Positions 54,642-64,000 of a stretch of DNA of 64,000 bases are shown here, in pieces; position 1 is the first letter of the stretch, and each line of letters starts with the position of its first letter. The position numbers and the translations under genes are program-made. The notes under the pieces were generated by a model that did not search any database, was not told the DNA's origin, and saw only the letters and a list, made by a program, of their open reading frames with translations. Source of the DNA: Daedaleopsis sinensis (Eukaryota > Basidiomycota > Agaricomycetes > Polyporales > Polyporaceae); contig CM066307.1 of the NCBI GenBank assembly GCA_033807695.1, forward strand, positions 124,001 through 188,000, in the 5' to 3' direction.

Positions 54642-56733
54642 ATGGCTGCCCAACTCCCTATCCCCGTCTTCACCTCTCTCGACCAAGCCATTCCCGACCT
54701 CAAGACAGCTGCCGTCCAAGGGTATGTTGAGCGGCCTCTTCCACTCGCGCCTCGTCGCTCACGCAATACTCTTAAGGGTTCGGTATAAGGAGCTCACGGA
54801 CGAGTACGAGAAACGCTTCGGACACAAGCCAACCTACATCGCTCGTGCCCCAGGACGAGTCAAGTACGTGTGTATGTGCTGATGCCCCCGGCGGAGTAGA
54901 CCTGACACGCATATACCTAGCATCATCGGCGAACACATCGACTACGTGCTCTTCGGATGTTTTCCCGCCGCCATTGAGCGCGACATCTTGATCGCGTTCG
55001 GTCCCTCTGCCGCTGGACCTGAGGGCACCGGGACTGGCGGCGTCCGTGCGCACAACTTGAATCCCAAGTATTCGCCCCAGACGTTCGTGCCTATGCTCAA
55101 GACCGGCGGTCCTACCGCCGCGGAGGAGACAGATGCCGAGAACACGGTTCATGCAAAAGCTGCTTGGCACCTCGACATCGACAAGCGGGAGCTTCGGTGG
55201 GAGAGTTATGTCAAGGCGGGATACTACGTGAGTGCTGCTTGTTCAGGTCGTCGTGGACACCCGTGTCAATCATCTACGCATGGCACGTACACTTAGGGCG
55301 TACTCAACCGGTTCTTTTCTGGTTCCTCCTCTCAAGACCATCCCGTACCCGTCGACCTTCTCTTCACTGGCTCCGTTCCGTCTGGGTCTGGTCTTTCATC
55401 AAGGTATGGCCACCTACTAGCAGTGATAGAAGTGAAGCTAACAGCGGTGCAGTGCGGCGATGGTTGTCGCGTCCACGCTAGCATTCCTCACGGCAAACGA
55501 CAAGGTCGAAGGCTTGTCGAAAGGTCAGCTCGTGGAAATGGCAATGGAGAACGAGAAACGCGTCGGTGTCAACAGCGGCGGGTGAGTTATTATCAGAATT
55601 CAGAGCTCAGCTCGCTCATGGTATGGGAATAGTCTCGACCAGGCAGCGTCGGTCATCTGCACACCACACTCCGCCATCTACGTCACTTTCTACCCAACGC
55701 TCGCTGCTGAACCCATCCCCCTACCTACACCTCGCACCGTGCCTCGCGCCGTTTTTGTGTGCGCGAACTCGCTGGTGAATAGCGACAAGGCCGTTAGTAT
55801 GTAGCGCATGCTCACTTCTCCGTCGTCAACTGCTGAATCAAATCATCCAGCTGCGAAGTGGCACTACAACTTGCGCGTTGTCGAGACACTAGTCGGAGCT
55901 CGTGTACTCGCGCGGATCCTTGGCCTGCCACTGACGCCCACCGAGCGGCCAACGTATCGCAGGATCCTCACGAGATGGCTCGGCACCTCTGAGGCCGACC
56001 TCGAGAAGGAGGACGTCAAGATTGCTATCGAGCGCTTCTTGCCCGAGGCCGAGAAGCTGCGCCCGTCGCGTGAAGGACGCCCTGCCGGCGAAGAGGGTGT
56101 GACGATGAAGGAGATGATCGAGCTCAGCGGTCTGCCCGAGGAGCAGTTCAACGAGGTATACCTTTCGTGGGTCGAAGGTACGTTCCAAATGGGTTTATTC
56201 ATGTCGATGCACACTCATCGTTCGCATGCCCTGCACAGTCGAGGCGGAGTATTTCCAACTCTACAAGCGCGCACGCCATGTCTTCACCGAGGCCCTGCGC
56301 GTGATCGAGTTCCGCGAGGTCTGCCTGCGCGCGAACGCCACCGAAGGCGAGCTGTCTGACGACACGCTTTATCAGCTCGGGGCGCTCATGGACGCATCCC
56401 ACGAGAGCTGCTCGACGCTTTGCGAGAGTTCGTGCCCCGAGGTCGACGAGCTCGCACGCATTGCTAAGTCCGCGGGCGCCTATGGGTGTCGCATCACCGG
56501 TGCTGGGTGGGGCGGATGCACGGTCTCGCTCGTCGCAGAGGACAAGGTGGAGGAGTTCATCACGAAGATGAAGGAGGGGTACGGGCCGTATAAGGGGTTG
56601 AGCGACGAGAAGTTGCATGAGGCGATCTTCGCGACAAGACCGAGCTCGGGCGCGTTTGGTGAGTCGGTTCCAATGGTATTTCTCGCGCGTGCTGACTCTA
56701 GGGTTATGCGCAGTGCTCAAACTCGACAACTGA
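54642..56733 (+). CDS. GAL1: Galactokinase, nine exons
   Basis: Exons 54642-54721, 54777-54863, 54921-55227, 55297-55403, 55453-55581, 55633-55796, 55851-56177, 56239-56658 and 56714-56733 join to 546 aa. The enzyme phosphorylates galactose to galactose-1-phosphate in the cytosol (Leloir pathway). GHMP-kinase landmarks are present: RAPGRVNIIGEHIDY (sugar-binding signature), VPSGSGLSSSAAM (ATP loop, split by an intron), and AYGCRITGAGWGGCTVSLV near the C-terminus. Around 350-440 lies the fungal helical insert (ATRILG-type region, RPTYRRILTRWLG). All splice phases agree and no damage is visible. No other galactose-pathway gene lies nearby, so it is not in a GAL cluster here. Confidence 0.96.
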
Positions 56734-57305
56734 GCGGAGACCTGGTGAACCAGAAGATTTATGATGTACTGACGATGTACGATTTGACTTTACGCTCTGT
56801 AAGTTCTCTGTGTTACCATATTCTCTACTGCTTAATACCCCAAATGTGTCAACTTCTGGGAACTGCATGCCCTTCATGACACCGCACAGCAATACCATCA
56901 ATCTCGGTCTTGATGTCTGGGTTCACGTAGGTTCACTCACACGCGACATTGAGCGTCGAGCAGAACTTCCTCCGATGTCATAGGATGTCATTCAGCTACT
57001 GGTTACCAAATACCGGCAGGGAAGACAGATCTCGGAAGGCCTGCTGACTATGCAGCGTGCGACGTGGGAGAGATCTACCCCCAGTTGGTAAAGCTCGGAC
57101 CAAGTTCCTGCAGAATGTCGCACTCGCGCTTCCGCACTGAACTGCAAAATCTGAGTAATCAGAAGGTGTTCTCTGTGCGAGTGCGAAGGGCACGGACATG
57201 GATGGGCCTGATGTTAGTGCTATTTATACAGGCGCAGTCAAAGTCTAGGTATTTATCTATCGGATTCTATCTCTCGTGTCTACATTGCTCTCATCGCCCA
57301 CCGTT
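56734..57305. other. Intergenic / promoter region of monooxygenase 1
   Basis: No gene seen. It contains a TATA-like box at 57221-57228 upstream of the monooxygenase start. Confidence 0.5.
57221..57228 (+). promoter_or_regulatory. TATA-like box of monooxygenase 1
   Basis: TATTTATA lies 85 bases before the ATG at 57306. The assignment rests on position and sequence only. Confidence 0.45.
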
Positions 57306-59112
57306 ATGTCTAGCACATCCCCCGAGAAACCTTTGCAAGTCGCCATCGTCGGCGGAGGGGTATGCGGGCTGACGTGCGCCGTCGCTCTGCAGCGAGCTGG
57401 GGTCTCTGTCCAGTTGTTCGAAGCTGCGGTATAGTGTCTCACCTCACACCATCCGTCTCCCACTGCACGCTGACTGTGACACCATAGTCTGCATTTGGGG
57501 AGATCGGCGCCGGTATTGGAATCGGTATGTAGCTTCACGATCTACTCAGATGTCGATACCGAGCCTATGCTAACCGTGTCTATAGGCCCCAATGCTGTGC
57601 GGATCCTCGATGCACTGGGTGTCCTGGACGCCGTATTAGAGAGAATTAAGCCTGAGGTACCAAACTCGAGGAACTTCGCGTTCTATTTCGGACAGGGCAA
57701 TCACGAGCACATACATACGGTCAGCGTCCAGCCCCAGTGCACGGAGCTTCCTTCGCGAGTTCTGGCTGACAAAAATGACTCTCTCTTGCAGTACGAGACA
57801 ACGGCCGAAGACAATAGCCTGTTCATCCATCGGTGACTGTCTGGTGTTGTCTCTCTCTCTTCCTCACATCCTAACGTTGCATGCCAGGGCTGTATTTCTC
57901 GACGCTCTTGTCTCCGTTCTCGACCCGACCATAGCGCACTTCAATAAACGCTGCATCTCCGTCACCGAGTCGCCCACTGGAGGTACTAGCAAGCCCTTGA
58001 CCATCCACTTCCAAGACGGCACCTCGTATGAGGCGGAAGTCGTGCTCGGAGCCGACGGAGTGAAGAGCAACGTCCGCGACTTCGTGGCCGGCGGGGAGGG
58101 CAAGCCGTTGAAGTTCAGTAACACCGTCGCGTACCGCGGGCTGATCAACTATGCGGAGCTGCGGGCAGCAGGATTCAAGACAGATCTTTCCGAGCGGCCT
58201 GTGTGTTTTGTCGGGCCTAGCAAGGTGAGTCCGCATCTCGAGGAGCTTTACGGACCACAATGTTAGATTGTCACATAAACACAGCACTTCATCCTGTTCA
58301 ACATCAAGAACGCGGAGATAGTAAGTGTATCCATATCATACCCCCGTCGTTGCGCTACTTATACGTATGCACTCTTACTCGCGTCTCCTCTTTTATAGAT
58401 CAACGTCGTCGCCTTCTCTGCGCGTTACGACATCCCTTTTGGTCCTCAGAAGGAGGGAACGCCATGGGTCGAGAAGGTTTCGAAGGACGTGCTCCAAGAA
58501 GAGTACGAAGGCTGGGGACCAGACGTCGCCGCGCTTCTCAGCGTGATGCACCAGGAGCCGAGCCGTTGGTCCATCCACGTCGTCGACCCGCCGCTGGAAA
58601 CCTACGCCAAAGGCCGAGTCGCTCTCCTCGGCGACGCGGTAACATGTTCCTGTCTCTTTCAGTCGCAAACATGTTCTGACAAGGATGCGTGTAGGCTCAC
58701 GCGATGCTCCCGCATCTGGGAGCAGGGGCGGGGCAAGGGCTGGAGGACGCCTACGTCCTCGCCCGCCTGCTGAGTCACCCTGACACTCATGCCGGCAATG
58801 TCGAGGTTCGTTCCACCCTCCCACGTACATTACGAACCGTCCCCGCTGACTCACACTCCGCGCAACCAGGCCGTCCTCGCTGCGTACTCGACAATCCGGC
58901 AACCGCGCGCACAAATGGTTTGGGAGCGCACCCGGCTCATGGGCCGCGTGTACGACTTCCACGGCCCGAACGGTACCACGGCAGAGGGCATCCAGAAGGA
59001 CGTGATGGGCATGTACGAGTTCGTTTGGCACCACGACATAGAGACCGACCTCGGGAAAGCCGTGGGCGCTCTTCGTGACAATGGCGCGTTTCCGTCCGGC
59101 GGCGTAGCATGA
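57306..59112 (+). CDS. FAD-dependent (class A) monooxygenase, salicylate-hydroxylase-like, copy 1
   Basis: Starting at 57306, about nine exons can be joined. The FAD-binding motif is VAIVGGGVCGLTCAVAL, followed by the ...EIGAGIGIGPNAVR segment split by introns. The GADGVKS (DG) motif follows, and GRVALLGDAAHAMLPHLGAG (GD motif, split by an intron) completes the class A flavoprotein signature. The protein ends ...GGVA at 59112. Such enzymes hydroxylate aromatic substrates using NAD(P)H and oxygen; salicylate or 6-hydroxynicotinate monooxygenases are the nearest kinds, but the substrate cannot be read from sequence. A second copy lies 1.1 kb downstream on the same strand. Confidence 0.9.
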
Positions 59113-59279
59113 GCTCGCATGCGCACGGTGGTCGATACGTCGTCTACTAAGTGGGAACTTGAGTTGGAATAGGTTGATGTGCCACAGAGGCCTCTCTTCT
59201 TTATGATTTGGAGTAAACAATTGCACTAGGTGTTAGGTGCGACATTGCGATACTTGTACAGGTGCACGCAAAAGCCTCG

Positions 59280-59418
59280 CGTTAAGGATGTTCGGGTATG
59301 GCGGATAGCTTGGGAGGATGGTGGGCTTTATGCGCGGCATCTTCCAACCAAGATACGCCATTGTCTGCAACGCTGTCCAGAGGCGTGCTTCGAAGGGAGG
59401 GATCCTATAGGATGGTAG
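59280..59418 (+). pseudogene. 3' relic of an F-box-like paralogue (copy 6)
   Basis: The frame VRVWRIAWEDGGLYARHLPT then CLQRCPEACFEGRDPIGW ends at a stop at 59416-59418. It corresponds to the last 45 residues of the 27739-25946 and 42811-41006 proteins (VRAWRVSREGGDCEL..., WYGRDPLDG). Nothing of the upstream gene is present, so it is a terminal fragment. Confidence 0.65.
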
Positions 59419-60156
59419 GTGTCTATCTACGTACTGTACCGTACACCTGCTCGCACCCCTGACCTTGACAAGCTTGACGTTTGACAGGTGAGAGTCTCAG
59501 GCTCACCTTGCATCCCGGGGAGTCGAATCCTTCAGCGTCCGTGGACAGCATTGTACCGCGGCGTTCGTTCAGGTGAGTAACTCTCAATGCTCGCTCCAAG
59601 TCTACGTTGAAATACTCATCTCATATACAGTTAGTAACATTCCTGTTCAGTGACTACTGATTACCGCCTACGAAGCCGAGATTATGTACGTTTGGTCAGT
59701 CTATGCTATTTCTGCTACTCATCCTATCACCTGTGCGCCAGGCGTTTGCTGACTCGAACCTTAGGCCTTAGGGCATGTGGTGCTCAGCTTCAAAACGGGA
59801 AAAGGAGCACTGACTGAGTCGCATGATACAATGTAATTTGTTGTCGCCGCTGATGCAATAACAGGAAAGTTCTATCCTCCCTTCGCCGCAGTACTGTGTT
59901 TAATACCTTGCCGTGTGGGCCAGATGGTATATAGACGTCTATACGTGCAGAAACGCTCGCATGCCCATATCTAGGACGGTTCTACTTTGTAGAGCCTTTC
60001 CGAAGGTCGCACTCGCGCGCTCACAGTACGTTACAGTGACCAGATGTGCTATATTCTTACTAACGGTGGCGTCACGGACTTCGCAGGCGATTCCAAATAT
60101 TCTGCATGTCGACATCGTCTGTACTTTTGCGTCGAGGTATTTGACGCTAACGTCTC

Positions 60157-60164
60157 TATAAAAA
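60157..60164 (+). promoter_or_regulatory. TATA box of monooxygenase 2
   Basis: TATAAAAA lies 68 bases before the ATG at 60225. Confidence 0.5.
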
Positions 60165-60224
60165 CTTGAGCCTACGGGGCTCCTTCAAGTCATACACCAC
60201 ATATCCTCCCTACTCGACCTTTTC

Positions 60225-61995
60225 ATGTTCAACGCAACTGTCAACAAGCAGTTTCAAGTCGCCGTCGTTGGCGGAGGCGTGTGTGGGCTGACGTGCGCTG
60301 TCGCTCTCCAGCGTGCCGGTGTATGTACATGTCCAGTTGTTTGAAGCTGCGGTATGCTTTCCTATTGTTCGACGTCCATCGTGCATTGATAAAGGTGCAC
60401 TGTAGCCTGCTTTCGGAGAGATCGGTGCCGGTATCGGTCTTGGTCTGTGGCAGGACAGGAAAGTATTTGTACATATGCTGATATGACGCGTCTATCCTCT
60501 CACTATAGGTCCCAATGCCGTGCGGACTCTCGAATCACTGGGCTTCATCAACGCTCTGCTAGAACGTATCAAACCCGATGTTCCGAACTCGAGGAGTTTT
60601 GCGTTGCACTTTGGACAAGGCGATCACGAGCATATCTACACGGTAGCAGCTACAGCGGCCATCATCTATTGACCATGCTCTGACTGATCCTCCTGCGCAG
60701 TACGAAACAACTCCAGAGGACAATGGCTTATTCATTCATCGGTGAGTTTCGGATATTGCTGTGTCTACTAGGCCTGCACATCAAAACGCTCTCGTGCTAG
60801 CGCCGTGTTTCTCGACGCGCTTGTCTCTCTTCTCGATTCGACCATCGCGCACTTCAACAAACGCTGCGTGTCTGTTACCGAGTCGCCTGCGGGGAGCACT
60901 GGCAAGTCTCTGGTGGTCCATTTTCAAGACGGAACCACCTACGAGGCAGACGTTGTACTCGGAGCCGATGGAGTGAAGAGTCATGTCCGGGACTTCGTGG
61001 TAGGAGGGGAGGAAAAACGATTGAAGTACAGCAACACCGTTGCGTACCGCGGGCTTATCAACTACGCCGAACTGCAGGCAGCCGGGTTCAAGACAGACCT
61101 CTCCGAGCGCCCTGTGTGCTTTGTCGGGCCGAACAAGGTGAGCACGTACAGATACAGCGCATAGGGACCCGACACTGATATCTCTCGATGCGCGTATGCA
61201 GCATTTCATCCTATGCAACATCAAGAATACGCAAATAGTGAGACCTTGTATCACTCGCTCGATCCTGTTATAGCTCACGCTCTCTCAGACCAACGTCGTC
61301 GCCTTCTCCGCGCGTTACGACGTCCCTGGACCTCAGAAAGAGGGAACACCATGGGTCGAGAAGGTGTCAAAGGAAGTCCTTCTGACGGAATACGTAGGCT
61401 GGGGGTCGGACGTCGCCGTGCTCCTGAGCCTCATGCCAGAGGACTCGAGCCGCTGGTCGATCCACGTCGTCGACCCCCCTCTAGAGAGCTATGTCAAGGG
61501 ACGGGTTGCTCTCCTTGGAGACGCGGTAAGAGCGCACTCCTTACGCCCATTCGCAGGGAGGTTCTGACGCTTATTCGTGTAGGCTCATGCGATGATCCCA
61601 CACTTGGGAGCTGGGGCCGGACAAGGCCTGGAGGATGTCTATGTCCTCTCCCGCCTGTTGAGCCACCCGGACACGCATGCTGATAACGTTGAGGTAAGGT
61701 TAACGCTGGAATGTCACTATGCTCCTTCGCTAACCCTCGCATCCCGCAACAGACCGTGCTCGCTGCATATTCCGCGCTCCGGCAGCCGCGCGCGCAAATG
61801 GTCTGGGAGCGCAGCCGACGCATGGGGCGCATCTACGACTTCCATGGCCCGAGCGGCACCACAGCGGAAGGCATTCGGAAGGACGTGATGGATATGTATG
61901 ACCCCGTGTGGCATCACCACATGGAGGATGAGCTTGCAGGAGCGGTGAATACACTTCGCGACCGGGGCGTGTTTGCGGCAGGAAGTGCAGCATAA
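60225..61995 (+). pseudogene. FAD-dependent monooxygenase copy 2 with 4-bp insertion
   Basis: This tandem paralogue of 57306-59112 has the same exon order. It starts MFNATVNKQFQVAVVGGGVC and then reads AFGEIGAGIGL, PNAVRTLESLGF, AVFLDALVSLLDSTIAHFNK, GADGVKS and GRVALLGDAAHAMIPHLGAG, ending at 61995. Most of the protein is well conserved. In exon 1, however, the stretch matching copy 1 between the GGVCG helix and VQLFEAA is four bases longer (60320-60336), which breaks the frame after about 32 codons. An 18-nt GT..AG explanation is too short to be an intron. Unless the insertion is an error or translation starts downstream without the FAD motif, the copy is inactive. The second intron also uses an unusual donor (GTCTGT). 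Confidence 0.7.
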
Positions 61996-62171
61996 TTTTA
62001 CAAGGGCAGGGTCAACTATCTCATACTCTTCTCATATACACATCCTTGTTCAGGATGTAAGGTGAGGGATGAAGTCGAGAAGAGGACACACCTTTTAACG
62101 CCGCATTGGTAGATACTAGTACAAGCACAATCTCACAACGAAAGACTATTTCAAGTTCTCTATAACCGTCT

Positions 62172-64000
62172 TCAGTACCGAATATATGAGTGAGGGAACA
62201 CTGGCAGCTTACCATGGGCGCGCTCGATCTTCTCGACACTCGCATTCTCCACGTACTTCTTCAGCCGCATCCGCTCTCCATTCGTCATGGGCTCAAGCCG
62301 TCTCGCATCTCCATCATGGATCACCCACCATGTGCAAACGACGTCCCGTTTCCCAGCGCGCTGAAGCCAAGACATCCGAAGTTCCTGCTCGAAACCTGCC
62401 GGGTCTACCTCTTCTTCATTCAATGCACTGCCGCTGTATAGAAGCATTGGCCCTGGCATGCCGCGATCTTGCGTCGCACTGATAGCACGTGTCCGGTCCT
62501 CGTCCCCCGTTGTCCGTCGGGGCCCTGCGAGCGTCACGAACCTGAGCGTACGGATAGCGTCGGCCACACATTGGGGGAGGATGACGCCGCTCATGAGCAG
62601 CGCGTTGTGAAATTTCAGTTTCTCCTCTTCGCTGACTGAGTGCGGCAGCACTTGCATGAAAGGTCCAACCTTTGCTCCCCTGTGGTCAGAAGGTGCCACG
62701 GAAGGGCAAGCTTATGATGTGCTTCCAGCCCTGCTGGACGACGCTGGACATGTCAACTTAGTGAGCGAAGGCATGGGGATCTCGATGTCCCGTGAAGCTT
62801 GAACACAACTGACGGCGGTATTCGCTGCAGCCGTTGAATATTGAGGTGCTTCCGGGTGGTTCAGGCGCGGTCTTCTGAGTCGGAGGTTTGCTGAAAATGA
62901 AGAACAACGAGGTCAGCGCATCAGTTGCAAACTTGTGATTCGCCCTGGTGAGACTGCGTGAGATGGCACTGTAAAGATAGGGACACAGATTTATCACAAT
63001 GCGAAGCGGCGAGACAACAGTAGGTGTAGTGTGTGATACGGACACTGTATCCGAGTTCACACGTTCTACTCGCAGCATGACGACTTTCGCGAAATCTTCA
63101 AGTTTACTCATTGGAGCACGAGAATAGGTTCTAGGGTAGCCCAATCTCTGACAGCCCCAATGAGTCTGAGCCGATCGAAGACAACATCGTGCTCGTCGTA
63201 TCGAATCGGACGTCCACTTTGCCTCCACTCGTCCTGTACCAAGAACCGAAGTTCATGTGCGAAGAGACAACGTCAGTGTTATCGTTCCTTTATTCATTAG
63301 GCTTCTGCACTGAGCTACTTACGATTGCGTTCTTGACTTGCTGTGCAATAAAGGTGGCCAATTCTGCTCGACTCGGTCGACCCCGTCGGAAGACGTCTAG
63401 GAGTACATATACCGTGGACCCCAATCCATGTAGCTGTCAAAGACTCAAAATTCATCATCTGAAGTCATGTGGACATTATACTCACATCTATCACAATGCC
63501 CTGTTTCATAGAGAGTCCTCTGCGCGGAAACGCGAGTTGCTGATGATCCTGGAGCGTCCGATAGTCTTCAACGAGAGCACACTGTAGGAGGATCCCCCGT
63601 TCCCTGAATTGACAGACCTCCAACTTGGGGTAGGAAGAGGTGGCGGGCTTGGCAGAAGCAACCCCGTTAAATAGATCTTCGATTGTCGCTATCTTCGGCT
63701 GCGTAAGTTCAAGTGACTTTAGTATAGTGATGACACAGCCCAGACTGAGGAAGGAGGGCTTACGGCAGAGAAACATTGCGAGTCGAACGGATCGTGAATG
63801 CTCAAGCTAGAGATAGGCGACAGGATTGGGATCTGGCCTTCGCTCAGGCTCAACCCTACAATCAGTGGGATGTTTGACGCTTCATGCCAGGAAGGTAAAG
63901 CACAGTCCGGAGGTACCTCCACTGAGTTCGAGTCGACCGGGGTGGCACGGAAGATGGGCGCCGGACTGCCACTGCGAAGCAGCTCGGAGGAAGGATATGA
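62172..64000 (-). CDS. Unrecognised multi-exon gene, 5' end beyond the window
   Basis: Minus-strand coding fragments run from the right edge to about 62172. From 5' to 3' they include VEVPPDCALPSWHEASNIPL and IPILSPISSLSIHDPFDSQ (63916-63762), then TVYVLLDVFRRGRPSRAELA and FIAQQVKNAI (63413-63325), then DEWRQSGRPIRYDEHDVVFDRLRLIGAV, and finally a last large exon (from about 62700) with CVADAIRTLRFVTLAG, RDVVCTWWVIHDGDARRLEP and NGERMRLKKYVENASVEKIERAHG. Short introns with GT..AG borders separate them. A possible donor at 62213 would move the true stop further left. I do not recognise the family. It is incomplete, and the exact exon limits are uncertain. Confidence 0.45.

Larger units (their letters stand above)
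59113..60224. other. Spacer between the tandem monooxygenases
   Basis: It contains the 3' relic of an F-box-like gene (59280-59418) and the promoter of copy 2. The rest shows no recognisable content. Confidence 0.5.

Noticed and set aside
60319..60336. An 18-nt GT..AG intron to restore the frame of monooxygenase copy 2
   Set aside because: It is far below the minimal spliceable size; the adjacent real introns are about 50 nt or more.
1..64000. CRISPR array, bacterial operons or plasmid features
   Set aside because: Introns, a spliced tRNA gene, poly(A) retroelements and fungal families show a eukaryotic nuclear sequence. The tandem repeats present have no spacer structure.

Overview
The window looks like nuclear DNA of an agaricomycete (mushroom-forming basidiomycete, probably a wood-decay lineage). 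Genes are split by many short introns (about 50-65 nt) with GT..AG borders and CTAAC-like branch sites. The gene families are typical of the group: Plavaka-type DNA transposases, a DUF6532 protein, HET, F-box/LRR families, a fungal_trans transcription factor and ribosomal eS10. This is a low-synteny accessory region with a few housekeeping genes embedded in it.

Layout. 1-6159: 3' part of a Tad1/I-like LINE (gag-like ORF1, then ORF2 with endonuclease, RT and RNase H), apparently intact apart from the window edge. 6972-9369 (-): uncharacterised acidic protein, preceded by a minisatellite. 11932-13560 (-): dead copy of an EST1/SMG6-like PIN gene. 14129-17872 (-): Plavaka transposase copy 1 with one in-frame stop. 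19113-19793 (-): membrane protein. 20692-21261 (-): RPS10. 21786-25042 (+): LRR protein. 25946-29969: two broken F-box paralogues, head to head.

30512-38236 is the most interesting part. A gene of an uncharacterised agaricomycete family is cut in two by a mobile element of about 6.3 kb (31.49-37.80 kb). The element carries two divergent, apparently intact genes: a 1004-aa Plavaka transposase and a 631-aa DUF6532 protein with a coiled coil and SR-like repeats. They share a 185-bp promoter gap, and both ends of the element carry arrays of TGTAG in opposite orientation (4 at one end, 9 at the other). I read this as a two-gene, CACTA-like transposon in which the DUF6532 protein may be the end-binding partner.

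38280-40657 (+): fungal_trans regulator with no visible Zn2Cys6 cluster. 41006-42811 (-) and 49174-50937 (-): intact F-box paralogues, with relics at 45.6-46.3 and 59.2-59.4 kb. 44136-44555 (-): small protein. 47078-48979 (+): HET-domain protein. 52331-53731 (+): membrane protein. 54334-54442 (+): tRNA-Leu(CAA) with an intron. 54642-56733 (+): galactokinase in nine exons. 57306-59112 and 60225-61995 (+): tandem flavin monooxygenases, the second with a 4-bp frameshifting insertion. 62172-64000 (-): unrecognised gene running off the right edge.

The genes do not form one pathway. The common theme is turnover: transposon insertion, local duplication and decay around a few conserved loci. Splice sites were inferred by eye from reading frame and consensus, with no transcript data.
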